This document shows positions 47,063-56,536 of a stretch of 64,000 nt of DNA, piece by piece (the first letter of the stretch is position 1; each line of letters starts with the position of its first letter). The notes under the pieces are model-generated. The model made no database searches and had not been told where the DNA came from. It worked only from the letters and a program-made list of their open reading frames with translations. The stretch covers positions 1 through 64,000 of the forward strand of contig DKAT01000009.1 of the NCBI GenBank assembly GCA_002450905.1, read 5' to 3'. The position numbers and the translations under genes are program-made. This stretch comes from Spirochaetia bacterium UBA6919 (lineage in GTDB: Bacteria; Spirochaetota; UBA6919).

Positions 47063-48286
47063 CTAAAAATGATGGTGTAAGCTTTCCTCTAAGAGAGGGT
47101 GATTTTTTGGTATAAGAGACGCTCTGCTCAGTGTGAAAGCGAAGATTAGGATAAATAATCCGGCATATCCTAAGGTTATTCCAATTTCTGCGATACCAAA
47201 TTTGACTGGGTTGGGTGCTAAATCATAGGTTGAATTAGATGGGAAGACCATTAAATAATAATCTAACCAGTGTCCTACAAGGACAAGTACCGCCATGGAA
47301 GTGAGAATTTTTACATTACGTTTGGCATTTCTCATCATGAGGACTACAAAAGGGATTACCCAGTTGATAATAGGGTTGATGATAAATAATATAGTATAAC
47401 TTGAGCTATAATATTTCATTGCTCCCGATGGGTCTTTGATGTATCCAACAGTTCGGTTTAAAAAATATCCTGTTTCTTCGGGCATGTTTGCGTACCAAAT
47501 GAGCATAAATTGGAAGAACCAGATATAGACCCAGAATGTACTGAATCCGAATAGGAATTTACCCAGATCATGGAGATGATTCTCATTGATGTGTTTTAAA
47601 TATCCCTGCTGCTTTAGGAATACTGTAATAAGAATTGTGACAGCGACGCCTTGAACGAAGACTCCTGCAAATCCATAGACTCCAAACATGGTGCTAAACC
47701 AATGGGATTCTAAGGACATCATCCAATCGAAACTACCAAAGGATATTGTTATCGCGAACAAAACTAAAAATATAGCTGAATTGCGACGATTATTCATGTA
47801 ATATTTAATGTTAGCATCATTATCTTCTTTTATCGATGAACTTCTCATTAACCACCAGAAGAATATCCAAATACCAAAGATAAGAATAATTCGTACGAGA
47901 AAGAATGGCTTGTTAAGATATCCAGCTTTCTTTGATACACTGAGAGGATCATGAGCCCAGTGATAGAGAGAATCCATTCCACCACCGAAGAATAAAAATA
48001 ACATCAATAGAGCAGCGATAGGTAGGAAAGCTCCAAAGGCTTCAGGTATTCTTTTTAGTCCAGCAGACCATCCGGCATTTGAAGCGTATTGGATTGCGAT
48101 GAAGAATGTTCCTCCAATTGCAATTCCAGTGAAGTAAAAATTATTCAATAAGATATTTTCCCAAAATCGTTTATGATGTGCTTCAGGATAGGAGAAGAAG
48201 GCAAAGAGTGCAGCACCTACACCTATAACAACAAGAATTGCACTAATTAACATTGTTTTTGAATCTAATGAATATTTCTCATTCAC
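47063..48286 (-). CDS. actF: alternative complex III, subunit ActF
   Basis: A 407-residue membrane subunit of the quinol:cytochrome c oxidoreductase called alternative complex III. About ten helices; features include FFSYPEAHHKRFW, FGGGMDSLYHWAHDP, WMMSLESHWFSTMFGVYGF and HWLDYYLMVFPS, typical of ActF/ActC-like NrfD relatives. The start is GTG (48286) after GGGG. Last gene of the act operon in the order A-B-C-D-E-F. A terminal oxidase, which often follows in other genomes, is not in the window. Confidence 0.9.
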   Translation of the reverse strand: MNEKYSLDSKTMLISAILVVIGVGAALFAFFSYPEAHHKRFWENILLNNFYFTGIAIGGTFFIAIQYASNAGWSAGLKRIPEAFGAFLPIAALLMLFLFFGGGMDSLYHWAHDPLSVSKKAGYLNKPFFLVRIILIFGIWIFFWWLMRSSSIKEDNDANIKYYMNNRRNSAIFLVLFAITISFGSFDWMMSLESHWFSTMFGVYGFAGVFVQGVAVTILITVFLKQQGYLKHINENHLHDLGKFLFGFSTFWVYIWFFQFMLIWYANMPEETGYFLNRTVGYIKDPSGAMKYYSSSYTILFIINPIINWVIPFVVLMMRNAKRNVKILTSMAVLVLVGHWLDYYLMVFPSNSTYDLAPNPVKFGIAEIGITLGYAGLFILIFAFTLSRASLIPKNHPLLEESLHHHF

Positions 48287-48369
48287 AGTATTACCCCGAA
48301 AAATGTACTTTATTTAAAATTTATGATCGTAAATTATTCTATAAATACTTTATATAGTAAAATCTTTTA

Positions 48370-49074
48370 TTAACGATTCATCTTTTGATTGCCCACAGGA
48401 TTTTTATCTAGTTTTTTTATTTCTTTCTTATTATCAGCTTGCTTATTATCTTTTTTTTGTTCTTTAGGTAGCTCTCCACCACCTTCTCTTAAAGACATAA
48501 GGTAATGAACAATTTTCCACCGGTCAAGTCTAGATATTTGGTTTGAATATGACGGCATCGCTGCGGCTGAACCCATAGTAATAGTGTAATATATCTTTCC
48601 TGCAGGGAATATAAACATATTTTTATTTCCCTGTTCCACTGCTGATTTAAAACCCTTATCATAGAGGGTACTTGTTTTCCCCTTTGGATTGCCATGACAG
48701 GGATAGCAATAGATATTAAATTGTCGTTCCCCTCGTGCAATAGCATCTTTTGAATGAGGGACTGGATTAGTTAATTCTTTTCCGGCCTTATCACCATCAG
48801 TATTTTTAAGTGTTACATCATTTCCTGTTCTTATAGGAAAGAAATCCAGAGTATATCCTCTTGGAATAGTTCCATAAGGTGGTTCCTGAGATGTTTTACC
48901 ATCAGCGAAGATGGGGTTCCTATCATAAGCTTCGAATACGACGGCATGTTTGCTATCATCCCCTGTATGAGCCATGTCCGGGAATATTTCAAGACCTTTT
49001 TGCTTTTTTGTAGTTGTACAAGCAAATGTATAAATAATAGCAAATAGTATAATTAGATAATTATATTTAGGCAT
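48370..49074 (-). CDS. actE: alternative complex III, monohaem cytochrome c lipoprotein ActE
   Basis: A 234-residue lipoprotein (lipobox IYTFAC). One haem site, CYPCH, lies in the middle; GSAAAMPSY provides a likely axial Met. A PYGTIPRGYTLDF segment precedes the cytochrome domain, as in ActE. It hands electrons from the complex to soluble cytochrome c or the oxidase. The ATG follows the actD stop by 2 bp, with GAGGT inside actD. The C-terminal 40 residues are lysine-rich and unstructured. Confidence 0.92.
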   Translation of the reverse strand: MPKYNYLIILFAIIYTFACTTTKKQKGLEIFPDMAHTGDDSKHAVVFEAYDRNPIFADGKTSQEPPYGTIPRGYTLDFFPIRTGNDVTLKNTDGDKAGKELTNPVPHSKDAIARGERQFNIYCYPCHGNPKGKTSTLYDKGFKSAVEQGNKNMFIFPAGKIYYTITMGSAAAMPSYSNQISRLDRWKIVHYLMSLREGGGELPKEQKKDNKQADNKKEIKKLDKNPVGNQKMNR

Positions 49075-49076
49075 GT

Positions 49077-49592
49077 TTAAACCTCTTTCTCATTAACTTC
49101 AACAGCCCCTTTCTCTCTGAGATGTCCATCCAACTCTCCGCTGTTCATTGGGGATTTTTCCAAATCGATGGCCACTACAAAACGATCATTAGTAGCTCTC
49201 TCGTCAAAGACAAATACTTCAGGTGTTGGGAATAATTTACTTCTATAAAGAAATGCAGCAACCATACTCAGTGCACCGGATAACACCATGATTTCAAATG
49301 TTACTGGTATAAAGGCTGGTAGGGCGAATGCAGGTTTACCTCCGATGATGTTTGGCCAGTCAATAAATGTAAATCTCTGAAAAAATAATGCAAAACAAAC
49401 ACCGCAAAATCCCACTGCAAAGGCAATGATAGGTAGTCGAGATGGTTTTAAACCGATAGCATCATCAACTCCATGTACTGGATAGGGTAAAAATACGTCG
49501 TGAACTTTGACATTTTTATCCTTAAGAGATTTTAACGCCTCTAGGAGTGATTTTTCATTATCAAATAAGCCAATCTTATATTTCTTAGCCAT
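49077..49592 (-). CDS. actD: alternative complex III, subunit ActD (DUF3341)
   Basis: A 171-residue membrane protein with two helices (about 50-72 and 90-118) and the DUF3341 pattern (GLFDNEKSLLEALKSL, VHDVFLPYPVHGVDDAIG). I use the ATG at 49590-49592, preceded by TTGGAG; the longer frame starts with TTG directly at the actC stop. ActD is a structural subunit of the complex near the quinol site. Confidence 0.9.
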   Translation of the reverse strand: MAKKYKIGLFDNEKSLLEALKSLKDKNVKVHDVFLPYPVHGVDDAIGLKPSRLPIIAFAVGFCGVCFALFFQRFTFIDWPNIIGGKPAFALPAFIPVTFEIMVLSGALSMVAAFLYRSKLFPTPEVFVFDERATNDRFVVAIDLEKSPMNSGELDGHLREKGAVEVNEKEV

Positions 49593-49607
49593 GAAATTCT
49601 CCAACAA

Positions 49608-50963
49608 TTATTTCTTTAGTGCTTTGCCAGCAAGATCTTTTACTTCAGCAATAGCAATATATGGTCCCACACGGATAAACAACAGAAATAAGGTAAGGAA
49701 TAGTCCAAAGGAACCTATTAATTCAGCAATTTCAACCCAACTTGGTGAGTAGTATCCCCATGATGATGGTAGATGTGCTCTATGCAGGGATGTTACGACA
49801 ATTACAAATCGTTCAAACCACATTCCTATATTGACAAATATTGTTATTACAAATAATGCAGGAATACTTGTTCTGATTTTTTTAAACCAAAATAATTGAG
49901 GACTTATTACGTTACAGGTTACCATAATCCAGTATGACCAGGCATAGGGTCCAAAAGCTCTGTTGATGAAGGCATATTGTTCGAATATGTTACTAGAATA
50001 CCATGCAATAAAGAATTCTGTACTATAAGCGACTCCAACTAAAGATCCAGTAAGGATGATAATTTTTGCCATCTGTTCAAAGTGATATAGAGTGATGTAT
50101 TTCTCAAAGTCGAAAATCTTTCTCATGATGATCATGAGGGTCATCACCATAGCGAAACCAGAGAATATGGCACCAGCAACGAAATATGGCGGAAAGATTG
50201 TTGTATGCCAACCAGGTAACACAGATGTAGCAAAGTCAGTACTAACGATAGAGTGTACAGATAATACCAGAGGAGCTGCAAGACCAGCTAAAACAAGACT
50301 GACAGATTCATGACGTGACCATGATCTTGCTGATCCTGTCCAGCGGAAACTAAATAGACCGTATACGATTTTTTTAACCCGTGTTTTAGCACTATCACGG
50401 AGGGTTGCGAAATCTGGAATCATTCCTATATACCAGAAAACAAGGGATACTGTGAAGTATGTACTGATCGCAAAGACGTCCCAGAGGAGAGGTGAATTAA
50501 AATTAACCCACAGATTTCTGCTATTTGGAAAATAAGGAAGAAACCATAATGCAAACCATGGTCTACCCAAGTGAATAATAGGGAATATACCAGCACAGAT
50601 AACTGCAAAAATAGTCATTGTTTCTGCGGCCCGATTGATTGAGTTTCTCCATTTTTGACGGAATAACAAGAGGATAGCGGAAATAAAAGTACCAGCGTGA
50701 CCGATACCAATCCAGAACACGAAATTAACAATAGCAAATGCCCAACTTACAGGGTTATTATTACCCCATGTACCAATACCTGTCATTATTTGATAAGTTA
50801 CAGCTACGATACCAAGTATCAGGGCAGCCACTGAAGGGAAGAATAAACCATACCATAATGCTTTGGGCTTGGAGTTTAAAGGTGTTGATACAGCGTCTGT
50901 TACCTCACCGAGGCTCTTGACATTCCGTACTAATGGCTCTCTAATCGCTGATAATGCTTCCAT
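49608..50963 (-). CDS. actC: alternative complex III, quinol-binding subunit ActC (NrfD-like)
   Basis: A 451-residue protein with about ten membrane helices of the NrfD/PsrC family. Landmarks: [39 protein letters not shown] and [20 protein letters not shown], which are characteristic of ActC and hold the quinol site. AAGGA ribosome site. It accepts electrons from quinol and passes them to the iron-sulfur clusters of ActB. The overlap-free gap to actB is 19 bp. Confidence 0.93.
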   Translation of the reverse strand: MEALSAIREPLVRNVKSLGEVTDAVSTPLNSKPKALWYGLFFPSVAALILGIVAVTYQIMTGIGTWGNNNPVSWAFAIVNFVFWIGIGHAGTFISAILLLFRQKWRNSINRAAETMTIFAVICAGIFPIIHLGRPWFALWFLPYFPNSRNLWVNFNSPLLWDVFAISTYFTVSLVFWYIGMIPDFATLRDSAKTRVKKIVYGLFSFRWTGSARSWSRHESVSLVLAGLAAPLVLSVHSIVSTDFATSVLPGWHTTIFPPYFVAGAIFSGFAMVMTLMIIMRKIFDFEKYITLYHFEQMAKIIILTGSLVGVAYSTEFFIAWYSSNIFEQYAFINRAFGPYAWSYWIMVTCNVISPQLFWFKKIRTSIPALFVITIFVNIGMWFERFVIVVTSLHRAHLPSSWGYYSPSWVEIAELIGSFGLFLTLFLLFIRVGPYIAIAEVKDLAGKALKK

Positions 50964-50982
50964 TATAATTTCCTTTTTAAGA

Positions 50983-53900
50983 TTAACCTTTATTATTTCT
51001 TATTTTAGTTAAATATGCCACAGAAGGAAGTGTCTTGAATTCCTCTATGACATGATACTTTCTTTCATTCTTAAATAATTTTGATATTCTACTATTGGGA
51101 TCTTTTAAGTTACCAAAGACAATGGCATTTCCAGGGCAAGATTGTTCACATGCCATTTTTATATCACCATCAGCCAACTTAATTCCTTTCATTTTAGCAT
51201 TTAATTTGGCTTCCTGGATTCTTTGGATACACATAGAGCATTTTTCCATAACTCCACGGCTTCGGACAACGACATCAGGATTGAGTGTCAATTTACCGAC
51301 GGGATTGTTCATATGATAGTCATATTTATTATTATTTGCAAATTCAAACCAATTAAATCGGCGAACCTTGTATGGACAGTTGTTTGCACAATATCTTGTT
51401 CCCACACATCGATTATAAGCCTGTTGGTTAAGACCATCAATAGAATGAGTTGTAGCTAGGACAGGGCATACTGTTTCACAAGGTGCATTATCACAGTGCT
51501 GACACATCATTGGCTGGTGAGTAACCTCTGGATTTTCTGATGGATTTGTAGGGTCTCCGCTATAGTATCTATCGATTCTTATCCATTGCATATCTCTTCG
51601 CATGAGGATTTGTTCTTTTCCAACAACAGCAACGTTATTTTCAGCATTACAACTCACAACACAAGCACTACAACCAGTACACGAATTGAGATCTATGGAC
51701 ATACCCCACGAATATTCAGAGCCTACTCTTTCGGGGCGGTCTTCCCAGAGTGTAATTAACTTATGATGAGATTCATTTCCAGATTTCTTATTGACCTTGT
51801 ATTTATCAAGAGTTGTTTCCATAACAATTGGTCTTGGCTCTTTAAAGAATGGATCACTTATGGAATGATAAGTCTGGGTTTGGGCAATTTTATATGATTC
51901 ACCAGTGGCTTTAGCAGTTACCCAGCGATTATAGATTAGAGTATTATTACTTGTCAAGACTACAGGGAAAAGATTTTGACCGATATTATTTCCTACTTTT
52001 CCAATATTTTTATGACCATAACCAAGAGCAGCTACAATTGTACCATAGGCAATTCCAGGCTGGATGACTACTGGGAGTTTTACGGGATATGTGCCTATTT
52101 GGATATTAATTATATCGCCCTGCTTCCATCCTTCTGCCTTTGCGTATTGAGGAGATACACCGGCGTAATTATCCCAAGTCACTTTGGAAATGGGGTCTGG
52201 GAGTTCTTGCAACCATGGATTATTTGAGTGTTTTCCGTCGCGCATCTGTATACTTTCATAGATTAGTAGATCGGTTCCTGGATTTGCAGGTTTCAAATTA
52301 TTTTTGATGTTATTTAAATTATCATTAAACTTATAATCATTTGATTTTTCGGGATTTATTTTTATAATACCATCGTGTACAGCCTTTTCCCAAGAAATAT
52401 TTACTTTAGCTAATTTTGTATTAAAATGGTTTTTAATGTAATCATAATAAGTATTTTTCTGACCCATCCATTTCAGAAGGCTATCCTGACCAGATCTTGA
52501 ATTAAAAATTGGTCTTACAGCAGGTTGCATTATATGAAAATATCCCTTTGTGGGTTCCAATAAATCCCATGATTCGAGAAAATGAGTTGAAGGACAGACG
52601 TATTTTGTAAGGGATGCGGTCTCATCGAATCTTTCTGAAATGGCAATTGAGAATTTTAGCTGGCTAATTTTCTCTGCTGGAGGGAAATTTGGAAAGTCAT
52701 AAACAGGATTTACATTATAGAAGATAACTCCTTTTATATTACCTGAGAAAATATTTTTTGCAAGATCCATCATCTGACTGTCACTGCCCTGTTTCTGATT
52801 CGAGTAGTTATCCAGGTCAATGGTTTTACCGTAGTTTCCGAGCAGGCTATTGATGGCATTTGTAATTAGCTGAGCATTTGTATCATTTGAACCACAAAGG
52901 ACAACTGATCTACCTCCACGCTTACTCCAAAGCTCATTGGCAGTATTACGAATTGCGGTTTCGAGATTTATTTTACCAGTGGATTTACTTAATTGAGGAA
53001 GACCATCATAAGTCTTTCTACCTGAGAGTTTTAATAATTCATTATAGAGATTAAATAGTGATAGATTCTCTTCTGATGGCTTTACAGGGTATCTGGTATC
53101 TGCATTTGTTCCTGTGAGAGAGAAATTAGCTTCAAACTGTATAAGTCGTGACATGTTGTTTTTAGTAGACAATTCCTTATTATTTCGCTTTGACACATAT
53201 TGTCGGGTGAATCGTACAGGAGAAATCCATGTTCCAAGGAAGTCTGCGGAAAAACTAACAATGAGTTCAGCCTGATCCAGCTTATAATTTGGGATAACTG
53301 CTTTTTTGAATGACTTTTCATTTGCGGAAATGATACCGGAATAGGAGACCGCATCGTACATAACGTGTTTTGCTTTGAACATCTTAACAAAATCATCTAT
53401 AATTTGTTTTGTAGCGGGACTAACAATCGTTGGTGTTACAATTGCGATGGAACCAGAATCTTTGAGTTCATTGATGTCGTTAATAATTTGCTGATCAATT
53501 TCATCCCATATAAATATATCGTGTTTATTTGCTATTGGGTTTCTAAGTCGAGCGTCATCATATAAATTAAGAAGAGATGCCTGACCTACGGCACAGACAC
53601 CACCCTGGGATAATTCAGATAAGTTGTTACCTTCAATTTTAATAGGTCTTCCCTCTCTTGTTTTAATAATGATAGAACAAGATGCAGTACATCCTGCACA
53701 GGCTGATGCATACCAATTTGCTACTCCAGGGGTTACCTCTTCTGCTTTATTAACATAGGGTACAGCTCTTTTTACCGGAGTTTTGGTACAGGCAGCGAGG
53801 AATGCGGCAGAGCCTATTCCAACACCCATCTTTTTAAAGAAGTCTCGACGAGATGTACCGTTGTCTGATTGGTCTAATAATTGACCGAGGGGTAATTCAT

Positions 53901-53991
53901 CATAGAATTCGTTTTCAGCATGTTTTAAGAATTCAGGATCTTTGTTTAATTCTTCTAATCCTTGCCAGTATTGTTTTTGATTATTTTCCAT
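50983..53991 (-). CDS. actB: alternative complex III, iron-sulfur subunit ActB
   Basis: A 1002-residue protein that joins a molybdopterin-oxidoreductase-like domain (about 50-740) to a ferredoxin-like four-cluster domain (about 750-970). The N-terminus has a TAT motif (SRRDFFKK) and lipobox LAAC, so it faces the periplasm. Cluster motifs: [35 protein letters not shown] and CSMCIQRIQ with CEQSC. The Thr in CVGT replaces one Cys, which predicts a [3Fe-4S] cluster, matching characterised ActB. The molybdopterin part is thought to lack the cofactor. It relays electrons from ActC to cytochromes. Confidence 0.95.
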   Translation of the reverse strand: MENNQKQYWQGLEELNKDPEFLKHAENEFYDELPLGQLLDQSDNGTSRRDFFKKMGVGIGSAAFLAACTKTPVKRAVPYVNKAEEVTPGVANWYASACAGCTASCSIIIKTREGRPIKIEGNNLSELSQGGVCAVGQASLLNLYDDARLRNPIANKHDIFIWDEIDQQIINDINELKDSGSIAIVTPTIVSPATKQIIDDFVKMFKAKHVMYDAVSYSGIISANEKSFKKAVIPNYKLDQAELIVSFSADFLGTWISPVRFTRQYVSKRNNKELSTKNNMSRLIQFEANFSLTGTNADTRYPVKPSEENLSLFNLYNELLKLSGRKTYDGLPQLSKSTGKINLETAIRNTANELWSKRGGRSVVLCGSNDTNAQLITNAINSLLGNYGKTIDLDNYSNQKQGSDSQMMDLAKNIFSGNIKGVIFYNVNPVYDFPNFPPAEKISQLKFSIAISERFDETASLTKYVCPSTHFLESWDLLEPTKGYFHIMQPAVRPIFNSRSGQDSLLKWMGQKNTYYDYIKNHFNTKLAKVNISWEKAVHDGIIKINPEKSNDYKFNDNLNNIKNNLKPANPGTDLLIYESIQMRDGKHSNNPWLQELPDPISKVTWDNYAGVSPQYAKAEGWKQGDIINIQIGTYPVKLPVVIQPGIAYGTIVAALGYGHKNIGKVGNNIGQNLFPVVLTSNNTLIYNRWVTAKATGESYKIAQTQTYHSISDPFFKEPRPIVMETTLDKYKVNKKSGNESHHKLITLWEDRPERVGSEYSWGMSIDLNSCTGCSACVVSCNAENNVAVVGKEQILMRRDMQWIRIDRYYSGDPTNPSENPEVTHQPMMCQHCDNAPCETVCPVLATTHSIDGLNQQAYNRCVGTRYCANNCPYKVRRFNWFEFANNNKYDYHMNNPVGKLTLNPDVVVRSRGVMEKCSMCIQRIQEAKLNAKMKGIKLADGDIKMACEQSCPGNAIVFGNLKDPNSRISKLFKNERKYHVIEEFKTLPSVAYLTKIRNNKG

Positions 53992-54012
53992 ATATAAGTT
54001 CCTTGAGTCAAA

Positions 54013-54885
54013 TTATTGATGACATCTTGCACAGTCTTGTCCACCCATCTGAGCGACTGTTTTTTTAGGATTACCGGGTGATTTTGATTTTCTATGACAA
54101 TCTATACACCATCCCATGGTAAGGGGCTGTTCCTGTCGTACTTTCTCCATCTTCCAGACTTCACCATGACATTGTTTACAAGTCTGACGTCTGTCTTCTT
54201 CTGTCTTGACTTCCCTTCCGAGAATGGATTTTCCACCCACAACGAAGTGTTGAGCATGATTAAAATAGACATGGTCAGGGAGATTATGAATTTTAATCCA
54301 AGAAATAGAAGTACCGAGATTATAGGCGTCATGGATCATTTGAATATTTTTTTCTGATTGCTGGGTACGATTTTGCATTTTAACAGGGTATTGATATTTT
54401 TTGTATTCTTCAGCAGATAAGCCAGCTAAGAATTTATTGATTTCATTTAGGATTAGTTGTGCATTCTGCTTGCTTTTAGGATCTTTTAATTTTTTTAGTT
54501 TTCGCCATTCTTCTACTTTTTTATCAATATTTTTGTATTTGTCTCTGATTTTCTGGTATTCTTTTAAGGGGATATTAAAAAGTTCTTTTGAGAGTGCATC
54601 GGATTCTGCACGGGTAGTAATTGTTTTATGACAATTCATACATACGCTGACAGGGGGAATACCAGCATGTTTACTTTTTTCAGCACCAAAATGGCAATAT
54701 AGACAAGATATTTTAAGATCTCCTGCGTGGAGCTTATGAGAATAACTAATGGGCTGATCGGGTTCAAATCCCTTATGGTTACCCAAGTTATATACTTCGT
54801 AGAATGTTAAAGATATGACGATGAGAATAATTATTGCGGAAAATAATACAAAAATTCCCCATTTAGCGTTTAAACTACTTTTCAT
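54013..54885 (-). CDS. actA: alternative complex III, pentahaem cytochrome ActA
   Basis: A 290-residue protein with one N-terminal membrane helix (about 10-30) and five CXXCH haem sites: CLYCH, CMNCH, CKQCH, CIDCH and CARCH. The order and count match ActA of Rhodothermus. A lysine-rich helical insert (about 105-175) separates the second and third sites. It is the first gene of the act operon. A weak promoter candidate is TTGTAG, 16 bp, TATATA (minus strand, 55006-54979). Confidence 0.94.
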   Translation of the reverse strand: MKSSLNAKWGIFVLFSAIIILIVISLTFYEVYNLGNHKGFEPDQPISYSHKLHAGDLKISCLYCHFGAEKSKHAGIPPVSVCMNCHKTITTRAESDALSKELFNIPLKEYQKIRDKYKNIDKKVEEWRKLKKLKDPKSKQNAQLILNEINKFLAGLSAEEYKKYQYPVKMQNRTQQSEKNIQMIHDAYNLGTSISWIKIHNLPDHVYFNHAQHFVVGGKSILGREVKTEEDRRQTCKQCHGEVWKMEKVRQEQPLTMGWCIDCHRKSKSPGNPKKTVAQMGGQDCARCHQ

Positions 54886-55350
54886 GGTACTGCCTTATCA
54901 AAAAATCTTTATAATTTTCACATCCTGATTGAATGTGAGGTTAATCTTATTGATTTGAGGGTAGTTAGTATTCTAACATATATATTTAAATGATAATAAG
55001 CTACAATGGATAAATGTGCCTATTTTTTAGAGCATGAATTTAAAGAATATTGCAAAAAATGTCAAGAAAATATGTATAATTTTTTTTATGTATCTGGTAT
55101 TTCGTATTTGGTGGAAAGTATTATCAATAGATGATTTTAAGAAGAGTAACTTTCTATTTTGTTAATTTTCAGATTATTATATTATTAAAAAAAAATCTCA
55201 ATATTTTTAACTGAGTAATTGGAAATTGATATTTAGAAAATATATTTTGAGAAGTTGGGATATTTATCTAATAAGGTTTATATATATAATTTAAAAAAAA
55301 TATGAAAATATGGGTTGTTATCCATGAGATTTTTTTTTGTGATTAATCCA
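54886..55350. other. 465-bp region 5' of the act operon
   Basis: AT-rich, no credible coding frame. Contains the possible act promoter near 54979-55006 and the 3' end of the unknown exported-protein gene. Several A and T runs but no strong hairpin. Confidence 0.4.
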
Positions 55351-56475
55351 TTAAAATAACATGAGTTTCTGAAGGTTCCATGATCCAGAAATTTTGTCTA
55401 CTTCCCTTCCATCGACGTCTTCTATGGATGCTTCTATTGTTGTTGATTTGGCATGTCCTTTCACACTTCCCTGTATTCTGAAGTAATCCATGAAGGGTCT
55501 GTTTTTCTCTGGTTTCTCGAGTCTTAGGAAGAATGCGAAGGTGCCGTTTTCTAAATTATCCTTTTCTGATAAACCATAGGTGACGGATCCAGTGATATCT
55601 CCGATCTTTTTTTCTTTGTCATTATGCAAATTTAAATTAAAACTGAGGTTAATTCTTTTTCCAATCTTCCTTCCAGTGACTTTACCAGTCAGGTTTCCTA
55701 TGTTGTTGATCTTTTGGTTAATCTTATATTCATAGAAACGACCTGTGGACTGGGGTGTGATTTCGCCATTAAGATTTATTTTTAGTGAGAATCCGCTTGA
55801 GAGATTGAATTGAATGTCTGAATCATTGAGTACCGTGGCATCATTGTATTTTCTTTCAATGTATTTATAGGGAAGTTCATTATAAATGATTTTACGTCGC
55901 CAGTAGGGTCGGATTGCCTTATCATAGAGTTTTGGGTTGTGGGGGTCTAGATTTTCCTCGAAGAATTCCCAGCTTACGAGAGATTTTGGGTAGGCATATT
56001 GTAATAGAGAGCGGTTTAAGTATGCAAGGAGCTTATTTCCCTTTTTTAGATTGAGTTTAAGTAGTTTTTGAGTTTGCTGGTCTAGATTGATATCCTCGAA
56101 TCGTTCTTTGGTGTAAAGGCTTTCTTGAGAGATAATTTTATTCAGATCTTTTATGAGAGATTCTTCCAATGATTTTATCAAGGATTCGGGTGGATTTTTT
56201 TTGGATTGATATTCCTTTATAAGTTGTTTTGTTTCATCAGAAAGGTTTTTAGTGATAAGTGCAGTTAGATTTTCTGGTTTGCCCTTATTTGTAATTGTTT
56301 GAGCAAACTCTTTAATATCTTTGATATCACCTTCCATGAATTCCGGTCGTTCTTTTCGAGGGGAATAGAGGTATAGGGTATCCTTGTCATCCTTATTTTT
56401 GTTGGTATAATAATCTACAGCATATACACTGACTGCTGAGAAGAGGATTATGCAAAACAAGATCATTTTTTTCAT
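55351..56475 (-). CDS. exported protein of unknown function
   Basis: A 374-residue protein with signal peptide (MKKMILFCIILFSAVSVYA) and GGAG ribosome site. Residues 20-170 are helical and charged; residues about 215-374 are beta-rich with repeated G-D-I/N-T-G strands (GNLTGKVTG, GDITGSVTYG, KISGSWNLQ), suggesting a barrel- or lipocalin-like C-terminal domain. I do not recognise the family. It follows the HEAT-repeat lipoprotein gene by 61 bp in the same direction and may share its transcript. Confidence 0.72.
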   Translation of the reverse strand: MKKMILFCIILFSAVSVYAVDYYTNKNKDDKDTLYLYSPRKERPEFMEGDIKDIKEFAQTITNKGKPENLTALITKNLSDETKQLIKEYQSKKNPPESLIKSLEESLIKDLNKIISQESLYTKERFEDINLDQQTQKLLKLNLKKGNKLLAYLNRSLLQYAYPKSLVSWEFFEENLDPHNPKLYDKAIRPYWRRKIIYNELPYKYIERKYNDATVLNDSDIQFNLSSGFSLKINLNGEITPQSTGRFYEYKINQKINNIGNLTGKVTGRKIGKRINLSFNLNLHNDKEKKIGDITGSVTYGLSEKDNLENGTFAFFLRLEKPEKNRPFMDYFRIQGSVKGHAKSTTIEASIEDVDGREVDKISGSWNLQKLMLF

Positions 56476-56536
56476 GATAAAAACTCCAATTCATAAAGAA
56501 ATGTCGAATTGTTCAGGAAAAATTATAATAGTTCTT

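Noticed and set aside
51350..51450. CVGT in place of CxxC in ActB as a sequence error
   Set aside because: The missing Cys is expected for the [3Fe-4S] cluster of alternative complex III.
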